NCBI GenBank assembly: GCA_003545125.1
Contig: DQCI01000196.1
Location: 1-9,771 of the forward strand
DNA from: Paracoccaceae bacterium
GTDB taxonomy: Bacteria > Pseudomonadota > Alphaproteobacteria > Rhodobacterales > Rhodobacteraceae
Reading direction: 5' to 3'
Length of the DNA stretch: 9,771 bases
Positions 1 to 5,656 of the stretch are shown piece by piece. Both the position numbers and the translations under genes were made by a program. Positions within the stretch are counted from its first letter, which is position 1, and each line of letters starts with the position of its first letter. The notes under the pieces are model-generated. The model did no database searches. It saw only the letters and a program-made list of their open reading frames with translations, and was not told the origin of the DNA.

Positions 1-154
1 GGAAATATCCCGTGGCAGGTCACCACCTAAAAGCCCACATAATGCACCGAATTGAACGGGCCGTCATCAACCAGTGCCGGACGAAATTCTTGGCAGGTTG
101 CGCGCGTGCACCTTGGGCTCGGGTTGTTTGGAACCTTCCAGCTTCTGCTCGTCC

Positions 155-190
155 GGTTGAATTCAACCACAAGACGCGGCATCCCGCCGC
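155..190 (-). terminator. Possible weak terminator after the secreted-protein gene
   Basis: Read on the minus strand just past the stop at 198, positions 190-176 form a hairpin with a 5-bp GC stem and a 5-nt loop, followed by GTCTTGT. Next comes a perfect 14-bp palindrome, GGTTGAATTCAACC (155-168). There is no real T run, so intrinsic termination is only a possibility. I see no gene in 1-197. Confidence 0.25.
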
Positions 191-197
191 TTCGCGC

Positions 198-1709
198 TCA
201 ATATGCGGCGGTGTCCACGTTTCGGTTGGGGCATAGTTCCGCGAAGGCGACAAGAGCTTCGACGTAACCACATGCTGTGCAATTGCCCAACATGGTCCAG
301 CGGTCACCCGTGTCCTGACGTTCGATCAGGTAGAGCCCGACCGGACCATCGGCCGGTGATTGGGCCGCTGTCTTGCGCCCCTTGTAGCGGTGGTTGACGG
401 CGTAAGCGCCGCGCCAGAAAAACTCGCCGGTTTCGCAGTTGGCCAACAACCGGACCTGCGCGCCGGTATCCTCAATCGTGCTTTGGATGCACTCTTCGGA
501 GGAGGTGTTCGAGTACTGTTCACAGAACGAAAGCGCGTTCTCGCGGGTATGTTCCAGCGTGATCCGCGCTGATTTCGAGCCGAGGGCGTGGCGTTCGATG
601 ACGGTCATTTCCATGCCAACGCGGGATCCGTAGGGCAGCAACGTCTCCTGCTCTGAATGCTCCGGCCAATAACCCTCCATGATCAACCCGGCAATGGCCT
701 CGCAGGCGCCAATCGTGCTGGTCCCCCCACCGTGATAGGCGTCGTGGAACGTGCTGCCTGGGCATCGTCCTGGTTCGAAGATGTAGTCCGCATACCCGTA
801 CCGTTTCCCGCCGTACCAAGACCCATCAGCGGGGGCGCATGTGGTTGCGAGCCCGAGGGAACAGCTCAACTTGACTGGTGCCGTGCCCAATGCCTCGCCG
901 ACCCGGGTATCGTTCGGACCCTCCACCCCTGGATGCCATGAAATCACCCGTTCGACCGTTTGCGATCCGCGAGCATAAAAGATGTGCAACAGGGCATTGC
1001 CGCGCGCGTCGGACACGAGAACATCGCCGACCTCCTCAGGGACATCGAAATTGCGTGACACGCGGTAGCTCGGGAACCGAAGGGCAAGGTCGTCAACCGA
1101 GAGGGTTTCGCCAAGCGTCACACGCAACACGCGGTCATCTGACACGACCGACCTTCCGGCAAACCGCAAGCCTGGCTCCGGTGTGGGAGCAGCCTGTGCG
1201 AATGGATCGTTGGGCGCGAACGGGTCCGGGCGCAAGACCTTGATCCGATGACACGCCTCCACGGCGTTCACGGCCGTCCTGGTGCCCTTGAGCGTGAGCT
1301 TGATCACACGGGTCCCTTGGTGTGCAATCTCGAGCCCCATCGAGCCTGCAAAATCCTCGACCAGCCGCGGTTCGAGGTCGATGGCAATCAGCGCGTGGTC
1401 CAGTCCGACGGTATCCACTCGCCAGGAACGGCGGCCGTCGAAGACATAGTTGAGCGGATAGTCGTCGTATTCGGTGATCGAGCCCCAGTTCGGGTTCGTA
1501 AGGATCTGGCGCCATTCGGCAACTTCCCCGAACAGTCCGATCGACACATTGGTTTCGTCTTCATAATCCGCCGCCGCGAAACAGAAGCGGACACCGCCCT
1601 CGTCGCCGTATACGACTTCCCAGTTCCCTACCTTCTTGAACAGCTCCGGCTCCGCACTGGCTGACCAAGCCAGGCTGATGACCAGACACAGGATCAGGAT
1701 GAAACGCAT
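198..1709 (-). CDS. Secreted cysteine-rich protein of unknown function
   Basis: The 503-residue product has no function I can recognise. I start it at Met 1709 rather than the farther upstream Met at 1814. From 1709 the protein begins with a textbook signal peptide (short positive start, hydrophobic residues 3-14, likely cleavage after the SASA at 16-19), and GGAG lies 3 nt upstream of the ATG. The mature part has an N-terminal half (about 20-158), a Pro/Ala/Asp-rich linker (about 160-180, with PDPFAPNDPF), and a C-terminal half. That second half holds most of the 12 mature cysteines: C43, C153, C283, C291, C316, C336, C396, C407, C425, C477, C480 and C493. An even count in an exported protein suggests disulfides and a periplasmic location. 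Residues about 187-275 (TLSVDDLALRFPSYRV and following) resemble the small fold of envelope proteins that carry a 'TL..l...fP.Y.V' motif; this is weak. It stands alone between the window edge and insertion debris, so context gives no role. Confidence 0.8.
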   Translation of the reverse strand: MRFILILCLVISLAWSASAEPELFKKVGNWEVVYGDEGGVRFCFAAADYEDETNVSIGLFGEVAEWRQILTNPNWGSITEYDDYPLNYVFDGRRSWRVDTVGLDHALIAIDLEPRLVEDFAGSMGLEIAHQGTRVIKLTLKGTRTAVNAVEACHRIKVLRPDPFAPNDPFAQAAPTPEPGLRFAGRSVVSDDRVLRVTLGETLSVDDLALRFPSYRVSRNFDVPEEVGDVLVSDARGNALLHIFYARGSQTVERVISWHPGVEGPNDTRVGEALGTAPVKLSCSLGLATTCAPADGSWYGGKRYGYADYIFEPGRCPGSTFHDAYHGGGTSTIGACEAIAGLIMEGYWPEHSEQETLLPYGSRVGMEMTVIERHALGSKSARITLEHTRENALSFCEQYSNTSSEECIQSTIEDTGAQVRLLANCETGEFFWRGAYAVNHRYKGRKTAAQSPADGPVGLYLIERQDTGDRWTMLGNCTACGYVEALVAFAELCPNRNVDTAAY

Positions 1710-1854
1710 TTGCTCCACACGACGCTTTGAGTCTCGACGCAAATGAACCGGAAACCGCGTGGCCTGTAAAGCACTGCCAGTGTGCAAGTATCGGCGGGCA
1801 TCACATTGGGGCATACCCGGAGGTTACGTGACCTGCTCCCCTGAGAGTCCTCGT

Positions 1855-1954
1855 TCATGAGTTGGCTCTGTTCAGGTCTTGGTCTTCCTTTGACCGATGA
1901 GCATATTCCCATGGTGTCAGATCAGCGAGGCTGGAGTGCGGGCGGCGGTGGTTG
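1855..1954 (-). pseudogene. IS3-family transposase (OrfB) C-terminal fragment
   Basis: Read on the minus strand, this stretch gives INHRRPHSSLADLTPWEYAH and then a charged tail ending in a stop at 1855. The 'NHxRPHSSLxxLTPxEY' signature is typical of the C-terminal end of IS3-family integrase-type transposases (DDE, rve fold). Only about 34 codons remain. The catalytic core, OrfA and the other IS end are absent. Its upstream edge meets the IS21 remnant at about 1948-1956, where the two open frames overlap on opposite strands. No clear terminal inverted repeat was identified beyond the stop. Confidence 0.75.
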
Positions 1955-2225
1955 ATGCGATCTTCGCGGGCAAGGATCGCGCCTACAATCGCCGGTTCGA
2001 GCAGATGTGTGGGCACTATCTGGTCGATCCCGTGGCCTGCACGCCTGCGTCGGGCAGTGGTGGGGCGTCCGGTCGAGATCCGGGCCGATGCCGATCGGTT
2101 GGAATGTTGGCAGGACGGCCGGATCGTCGGCCCGCACGCACGGCCGCGCCTTTGCGCGCGGCAAAACCATCTACGATCCCCGGCACCCCATACCGGTCCC
2201 GGCTCGACAACCCGGCGCTCTGCGC

Positions 2226-2266
2226 CCCTCTTGGCAGATTGCTGCGCAATCGCCTGCCGGGCATTG
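2226..2266 (+). repeat. 41-nt palindromic insert, copy A (in istA)
   Basis: A hairpin-forming insert with the core GATTGCTGCGCAATC and outer arms GGCAG/CTGCC. It splits the istA motif PGALR|NAAPF exactly. Removing 41 nt restores a continuous reading frame from codon CGC (2223-2225) to AAC (2267). Boundaries are good to within 1-2 nt. It is 33/41 identical by eye to copy B, and it shares the 17-nt run GCAATCGCCTGCCGGGC with the inverted copy C. Confidence 0.85.
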
Positions 2267-2354
2267 AACGCAGCGCCGTTCGAGGGGTGGAACCTGCCGA
2301 TCGCGATCCGCCGCGTTCAGCGCGAGCTGGAGCGTCGGCCCGGCGGCGGCCGGC

Positions 2355-2395
2355 CCCACTCGGGACATTGCTGCGCAATGCCCTGCCGAGCAGTG
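2355..2395 (+). repeat. Palindromic insert, copy B (in istA)
   Basis: Same element and same orientation as copy A, aligned without gaps. Its core is CATTGCTGCGCAATG, flanked by CCCACTCGGGA and CCCTGCCGAGCAGTG. The base changes G to C and C to G at the outer ends of the core compensate each other, so the stem is kept. It lies between istA residues ending GGGR (2353) and MVEILAAV (2397). Frame arithmetic implies a net insertion of about 40 nt rather than 41, so one edge base differs. Confidence 0.8.
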
Positions 2396-2489
2396 AATGG
2401 TCGAGATCCTTGCCGCCGTGCTCTCAGATGGCCTGGGCGCGGTCGAAGCAGCCTGTACCGAGGCGCTGTCGCACAACGGTCATTCCGCC

Positions 2490-2524
2490 GGTCTTCGCCA
2501 TTGTGCTCGAACCAATGGCGCTCC
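2490..2524 (+). repeat. Palindromic insert E (second sequence type, in istA)
   Basis: A perfect 8-bp stem, CGCCATTG (2496-2503) / CAATGGCG (2513-2520), with a 9-nt loop. Removing 35 nt (2490-2524) joins istA codons TCC GCC (2484-2489) to GAT GGC TCA ATG CTG AAC, the expected 'HSAD..MLNIL' region, and restores the frame. It is unrelated in sequence to copies A-C. Confidence 0.6.
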
Positions 2525-2554
2525 GATGGCTCAATGCTGAACATCCTTGCGCGT

Positions 2555-2576
2555 CATCACGCCGGAGGCGTGCTTC
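2555..2576 (+). repeat. Small palindromic insert F (in istA)
   Basis: A 22-nt segment with a perfect 6-bp stem, CACGCC/GGCGTG, around GGA (2558-2572). It lies between istA codons CGT (2552-2554) and CAG (2577-2579). Removing it joins NILAR to QHDEPPPPLT in frame. It is short enough that a local slippage or inversion origin is also possible. Confidence 0.45.
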
Positions 2577-2910
2577 CAGCACGACGAACCGCCGCCGCCC
2601 CTGACGATCTCGACGCCGGATGCGCTGAAGCTGGCCTGCGAGCCCACCGCCCATGGCGACCGCTATGACAGCCCGAGGAGACATACAGACGGACCGTTCC
2701 GACGTGATGGACGCGATGGGCAAACGGAAGCTCTCCGTGATGAGGGCCTCCGACGACGAGATCAGCGGACCGGCCCTCAATCGCCAGCCCGAGCCGCAGC
2801 AGATCATCCATTGCCCGGCGGGCGATGCACGCCATCGCCGAGAGGAGCGCCGTCAGCATCGCACGCGCCTGCATCCGGGTCGGTCGGCGCGCGCGGTTCT
2901 TCAACGTCGT

Positions 2911-2951
2911 CCGGCGCCCGGCAGGCGATTGCAAAGCAATCTGTCGGGAGG
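2911..2951 (-). repeat. 41-nt palindromic insert, copy C, inverted (in istB)
   Basis: Its reverse complement matches copies A and B: an ACAGATTGC core arm, the GCAATCGCCTGCCGGGC arm and a leading CCTCCC block. It splits istB between FFNVV and DLVNKL. Excising exactly 41 nt rejoins GTC GT|G GAC CTG. Copies A and C therefore have the same size and different target genes but opposite orientation relative to the element. Confidence 0.85.
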
Positions 2952-3086
2952 GGACCTGGTCAACAAGCTGGACGCAGAAGCGCGTGCCGAGAGGCAGGGC
3001 CGAACCGCCGCGCTGATCTCCCGCCTCGACTTCCTGATCCTCGGCGAGCTCGGTTCCCTCCGTTCGCCCAGACTGGCGGCCAGCTC

Positions 3087-3129
3087 GGTCGTCGGGGAAA
3101 TGATTCACTGGATCATTTCCCGATCCTCC
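3087..3129 (+). repeat. Palindromic insert D (third sequence type, in istB)
   Basis: A perfect 10-bp stem, GGGAAATGAT (3095-3104) / ATCATTTCCC (3112-3121), with loop TCACTGG. It sits between istB TGGQL (ending 3086) and HLISKLYERT (from 3136). About 43 nt is extra; removing it fits the frame change and leaves two substituted codons where LF is expected. From memory, the GAT-CCACTGG-ATC style of loop and stem is common between genes in Rhodobacterales genomes. Confidence 0.7.
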
Positions 3130-3207
3130 TCCATCCATCTCATCAGCAAGCTCTACGAACGAACGTCGATCATCGTCACCGCCAACCTGGCATTCGGGGA
3201 ATGGCCG

Positions 3208-3324
3208 GCCGCGCCAGGCATATCCACTCGGGTCTGTCCTGCCTCAGGTGCGCGACCGGGCGTCACATCTTCCGCTGGCGGGATCCGAACCCGCCCCCGG
3301 TCATTCCAGGCGGCAAACGAGCCG
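3208..3324. other. Non-coding stretch with a tRNA T-arm-like hairpin
   Basis: From the end of the istB remnant to the transaldolase stop there is no coding signal. It contains a perfect 6-bp stem, GGCGGG/CCCGCC, with loop ATCCGAA (3277-3295). This lies about 30 nt downstream of the minus-strand transaldolase stop. On the minus strand it reads like a tRNA T-arm (GCGGGTTCGGATCCCGC), but no acceptor, D-arm or anticodon arm can be assembled around it. It could act as a weak terminator, although no T run follows. Confidence 0.4.
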
Positions 3325-3978
3325 TCAAAGGATCGACTGACCGGTGTCGGCCCAATCCTTGGCGAACTGTGCGAGTCCCTTGTCGGTCAAGACGTGCTTG
3401 GCAAGGCTCTTGATGACGCCGGGTGGAATCGTGGCGACATCCGCGCCGGCAAGTGCGGCCTCTTTCACATGGTTGGGTGAGCGGATCGAAGCGGCGAGCA
3501 CCTCGGTCTCGAAGCCGTAATTGTCATAGATCGTGCGGATGTCCCGGATCAAAGCCATCCCATCAATTTTGAGATCGTCCAGCCGGCCGAGGAAAGGCGA
3601 GATGTAGCTCGCGCCCGCCTTGGCCGCGAGCAGCGCCTGATTGGCCGAGAAACAGAGCGTGACATTGGTCTTTACGCCACGCGCGCGCAAGATCCGGCAG
3701 GTCTTGAGCCCATCGAGCGTGAGCGGCAGCTTGATGACGACATTATCGGCGATGGCCGCCAGCACCTGCGCTTCGGCGAGCATGCCGTCATGGTCGAGCG
3801 CCGCGACTTCGGCAGAGACCGGGCCTTCGACGATCTGGCAGATCTCGCCGATCACCCCCTTGAAATCGCGTCCCGATTTGGCAACCAGTGTGGGGTTGGT
3901 GGTGACCCCGTCCACGAGGCCGTAGTCGTAGAGTTCCGCGATGTCCGAGGTAACGGCGGTGTCGACGAAGAATTTCAT
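3325..3978 (-). CDS. tal: Small transaldolase (TalC/FSA-type fold)
   Basis: A 217-residue cytosolic class I aldolase of the short transaldolase family, which moves a dihydroxyacetone unit between sugar phosphates: erythrose 4-phosphate + fructose 6-phosphate to sedoheptulose 7-phosphate + glyceraldehyde 3-phosphate. The start MKFFVDTA is family-typical. ATG 3978 has AAGGA 6 nt upstream, and ATG 3984 is an alternative two codons longer. Visible landmarks are [14 protein letters not shown] (23-36), the Schiff-base lysine K83 in [16 protein letters not shown] (127-135) with the phosphate-binding Arg, and the AASIRSP region (163-168). Glu57 and Phe129 stand where fructose-6-phosphate aldolase has Gln59 and Tyr131, which favours true transaldolase activity. 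It is divergent from eryI across about 390 nt. Its job here is probably to absorb erythrose 4-phosphate made by EryI; that is inference. Confidence 0.92.
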   Translation of the reverse strand: MKFFVDTAVTSDIAELYDYGLVDGVTTNPTLVAKSGRDFKGVIGEICQIVEGPVSAEVAALDHDGMLAEAQVLAAIADNVVIKLPLTLDGLKTCRILRARGVKTNVTLCFSANQALLAAKAGASYISPFLGRLDDLKIDGMALIRDIRTIYDNYGFETEVLAASIRSPNHVKEAALAGADVATIPPGVIKSLAKHVLTDKGLAQFAKDWADTGQSIL

Positions 3979-4369
3979 TCCCATTCCTTTCCTGCGAGAT
4001 GCCCCCTGGTGCGGGCGATGATGACATCCGGGGGAGGGCGGGGCATGTCCTGGCCTGGCCGTTCGACGAAAGCGCAGAGGTCCACAGCGGCTGCCGCGGC
4101 CCGCGCGACCGACAGGCCGCGAAAGAAGCTTGCTGCTGTCAGGTGTCGAATTGGCCGATGGCGGTGCCGGAGACCGGCAGCTCCCGGGGCATGGCACACT
4201 CGCTTGGTGGTCTTGTACCAGGATAATCCCACCAAAACAACCCAATATCACACCGAAAATGTTATAACGATTGCGTCTTGCCCGTGATATGTTACGCTGA
4301 AGTTGCAGTCTCAGATTGCGCATCTCTTAGCGCGGGCGCGTGTGTCGGCGCCCTAAGAAAGGAAGAAAA
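3979..4369. promoter_or_regulatory. Divergent tal / eryI control region
   Basis: About 390 nt without a convincing gene. The half next to tal (3985-4205) is GC-rich and would be a long 5' leader. It contains the hairpin TGCCGG-AGA-CCGGCA (4165-4179). The half next to eryI (4210-4300) turns AT-rich (ATAATCCCACCAAAACAACC; AATATCACACCGAAAATG; TTATAACG), as expected for promoters and operators. On the minus strand TTGTTT, 17 nt, TACAAG is a possible but poor sigma-70-type promoter for tal. The CAATATCACACC segment shares CAATA and CACAC elements with the inverted repeat upstream of deoR, so the same repressor may act here. I could not define an operator consensus. Confidence 0.5.
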
Positions 4370-4825
4370 ATGAAACTCGCAGTGGCTGGCGATTCCGCCG
4401 GAAAGGGCATGGCCCATGACCTCGCGGAATATCTCAAGGACCGCTACGACGTGACGGAAGCGTCGCAAACACCGGAGGGCGCCGAGGCTTTCTATGCCGA
4501 CATGGCAGACCGGGTGGCAAGTGGGGTGGCCGACGGGACCTATGACAAAGCAATTCTGATCTGCGGCACCGGCATCGGCGTTTGTATTTCGGCCAACAAG
4601 GTCCCCGGCATCCGGGCGGCGCTGGTCAGCGACGGCTATTCGGCCGAGCGGGCGGCGCTTTCCAACAATGCGCAGATCATCACCTTCGGCGCGCGGGTGC
4701 TCGGGCTGGAACTGGCCAAAACGATCGTCGACACGTTCCTCGCGGAAAGCTTCGACCAGCACGGTCGCTCGGCGGGCAATGTCGAGGCGGTCGACAAGGT
4801 GGACGCGAAATACCGCAAGACCTGA
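4370..4825 (+). CDS. eryI: D-erythrulose-4-phosphate isomerase (RpiB family)
   Basis: A 151-residue RpiB/LacAB-type aldose-ketose isomerase, predicted to convert D-erythrulose 4-phosphate to D-erythrose 4-phosphate (EC 5.3.1.34), the last isomerase step of erythritol breakdown in Brucella and rhizobia. The start follows a strong AAAGGAAG site 5-6 nt away. The N-terminus [20 protein letters not shown] has GDSAG where ordinary ribose-5-phosphate isomerase B has DHAG/DHGG, as in EryI proteins I recall. The catalytic Cys65 lies in [20 protein letters not shown] (65-84), followed by [20 protein letters not shown]. The C-terminal GRSAGNV...VDAKYRK is also EryI-like. Unlike the arrangement I recall for Brucella, where eryH and eryI are collinear, it faces eryH tail to tail with 60 nt and a shared terminator between. 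Confidence 0.92.
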   Translation: MKLAVAGDSAGKGMAHDLAEYLKDRYDVTEASQTPEGAEAFYADMADRVASGVADGTYDKAILICGTGIGVCISANKVPGIRAALVSDGYSAERAALSNNAQIITFGARVLGLELAKTIVDTFLAESFDQHGRSAGNVEAVDKVDAKYRKT

Positions 4826-4844
4826 TCGGCCATCCGATGAGAGG

Positions 4845-4871
4845 AAAACCGGCGCCCGCCGGCGTCGGTTT
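4845..4871. terminator. Bidirectional intrinsic terminator between eryI and eryH
   Basis: AAAACCGGCGCC-CGCC-GGCGTCGGTTT forms an 11-bp stem (AAACCG/CGGTTT plus GCGCC/GGCGT with one G-T pair) and a 4-nt loop. It is A-rich on the left and T-rich on the right, so it can end transcripts from both converging genes. It lies 20 nt past the eryI stop and about 15 nt past the eryH stop. The T tract is short (three T, then CTC). Confidence 0.75.
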
Positions 4872-4885
4872 CTCGCCCGCCGGCC

Positions 4886-5656
4886 TCAGATAACCGCAGA
4901 GCAGCGCGCGAGGATGTCGAGATAGCCTTCGACATTCCAGGCCGACCGACCGATGAAAAGACCGTCGATGGACGACCGGCCGATCAGCTCTTCGCAATTG
5001 TCGGGATTGACGGAGCCGCCGTAAAGGCACGGCACCCGCCGGCCCAGCACGTCTTCGGCCACGGCTATAATCTCGGCCTGCCGTGCATCGGCATATGCCG
5101 ACGTCGCCGGCTGCCCGCCCACGCCGATTGCCCAGACCGGTTCGTAGGCCAGCAGGATCGGGGCCTCCTTCGCGTCCCCGTCAAGCCCGGCCAGCGCCCC
5201 GCGCACCTCTGCTTCCAGAACCTCCTGTGCCCGACCCGCTTCGCGCTCTTCCAAGGTCTCGCCGATGCACAGAAGGGGGATCAACCCGTGACGGGTTGCG
5301 GCGGCAACCTTGAGGCCGGTGGTTTCGATCGTTTCGCCGAAATTGGCACGGCGTTCCGAATGACCGATCTCGACCATGTCGAGATCGCAATCCTTTAACA
5401 TCAAAGGGGAAATCTCGCCCGTCCAGGCCCCGGCATCGTCCCAATGCATATTCTGGGCGCCAACCTTGACCGAAGTTTCCGCGAGCATTTGCTTGACCTC
5501 GCGCACCGCGGTGAATGGCGGAACGACAAAGCGCTGGATCCTTGCATCCCGCCCGCCATCCGCCGCCGCCAGTGCTTCGGCAAATCTGAGCGCCTCGGCG
5601 AGCGTTTTGTTCATCTTCCAACTGGTGCCGATCCAGAATTGTGCCGTGGTACTCAT
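4886..5656 (-). CDS. eryH: L-erythrulose-1-phosphate isomerase (TpiA family)
   Basis: A 256-residue TIM-barrel enzyme of the triose-phosphate isomerase family. It is predicted to interconvert L-erythrulose 1-phosphate and D-erythrulose 4-phosphate (EC 5.3.1.33). Catalytic residues are in place: Lys14 in TSWKMNK, His99 in IGHSERR and Glu172 in YEPVWAIG; the phosphate loop is YGGSVNP (212-218). Departures from housekeeping TPI are Ser12 in place of the Asn of GNWKMN, QNMHWDDAGAWTGEISPLML (68-87), and GLFIGRSAWN where TPI has GxLVGGASL. These match EryH/TpiA2-type proteins as I recall them, so this is probably not the glycolytic enzyme. Its ATG overlaps the deoR stop (ATGA, 5653-5656), implying translational coupling, with AAGGAC 8 nt upstream. 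Confidence 0.92.
   Translation of the reverse strand: MSTTAQFWIGTSWKMNKTLAEALRFAEALAAADGGRDARIQRFVVPPFTAVREVKQMLAETSVKVGAQNMHWDDAGAWTGEISPLMLKDCDLDMVEIGHSERRANFGETIETTGLKVAAATRHGLIPLLCIGETLEEREAGRAQEVLEAEVRGALAGLDGDAKEAPILLAYEPVWAIGVGGQPATSAYADARQAEIIAVAEDVLGRRVPCLYGGSVNPDNCEELIGRSSIDGLFIGRSAWNVEGYLDILARCSAVI

Larger units (their letters stand above)
1948..2681 (+). pseudogene. istA: istA, IS21-family transposase, remnant
   Basis: Pieces recognisable as the C-terminal half of IstA appear in order across changing frames. VVDAIFAGKDRAYNRRFEQM through CTPASG (1948-2055) is followed by an internal deletion of roughly 90 codons. Then come VVGRPVEIRADADRLECWQD (from 2057), a small frame slip near 2143-2150, FARGKTIYDP to QPGALR (2151-2225), and, after a 41-nt insert, NAAPFEGWNLPIAIRRVQRE (from 2267). 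After another insert comes MVEILAAVLSDGLGAVEAAC (from 2397). After two more inserts, MLNILAR (2534-2554) and EPPPPLTISTPDALKLACEP (to 2681) follow. IstA normally carries an N-terminal HTH and a DDE domain; the N-terminal 200 or so residues are absent here. Each frame change coincides with a palindromic insert or a small indel. Confidence 0.85.
1948..3207 (+). mobile_element. Decayed IS21-family element (istA-istB) riddled with palindromic inserts
   Basis: Fragments of both IS21 genes occur in the correct order and orientation: istA pieces at 1948-2681, then istB pieces at about 2683-3207. Both ends of the element, the istA N-terminal half (including most of the DDE catalytic domain), the istB Walker A region and the istB C-terminus are missing. 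About 1.26 kb remains, against roughly 2.4-2.5 kb for a typical IS21 element, and about 0.22 kb of that is inserted palindromes. It is dead, with no complete transposase and no helper ATPase. It separates the secreted-protein gene from the tetrulose-phosphate locus. Confidence 0.85.
2683..3207 (+). pseudogene. istB: istB, IS21-family AAA+ helper ATPase, remnant
   Basis: The IstB start region reads RSDVMDAMGKRKLSVMRASD through PEPQQII (2695-2808). A deletion then removes about 90 codons, including the Walker A P-loop. The frame resumes with SIARACIRVGRRARFFNVV (to 2910), is cut by a 41-nt palindromic insert, and continues with DLVNKLDAEARAERQGR and LILGELG (from 2953). There the Walker B Asp of the usual DEL motif is Gly. 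A one-base loss near 3055-3060 shifts the frame to PFAQTGGQL. A second type of palindrome follows, and then HLISKLYERTSIIVTANLAF and GEWP (to 3207). The C-terminal portion beyond GEWP is missing. The likely ATG appears lost (ATA near 2683-2690). Non-functional. Confidence 0.85.

Noticed and set aside
2226..2951. CRISPR array
   Set aside because: The repeats are only three, irregularly spaced, one is inverted, and what lies between them is transposase coding sequence rather than spacers.
3277..3345. Possible tRNA or tRNA-derived attachment site on the minus strand
   Set aside because: A T-arm-like hairpin is present, but no matching 5' acceptor strand, D-arm, anticodon arm or CCA-adjacent pairing can be assembled in the surrounding 80 nt.
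2653..3480. A continuous 275-codon plus-strand gene
   Set aside because: The frame is open but matches IstB only in separate pieces, interrupted by inserts, and runs antisense into the end of the transaldolase gene.
3979..4323. N-terminal extension of the transaldolase or a separate small protein upstream of it
   Set aside because: The frame is open, but the translated sequence is Arg/Pro-rich with no family similarity. The transaldolase starts properly at MKFFVDTA with its own ribosome site.
4370..4825. Ribose-5-phosphate isomerase B
   Set aside because: The GDSAG start and EryI-like C-terminus, together with eryC and eryH nearby, favour D-erythrulose-4-phosphate isomerase. Side activity on ribose 5-phosphate cannot be excluded.
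4886..5656. Housekeeping triose-phosphate isomerase
   Set aside because: The GTSWKMNK and GRSAWN motifs and the coupling to a DeoR regulator in an eryC-containing locus fit EryH better than glycolytic TPI.
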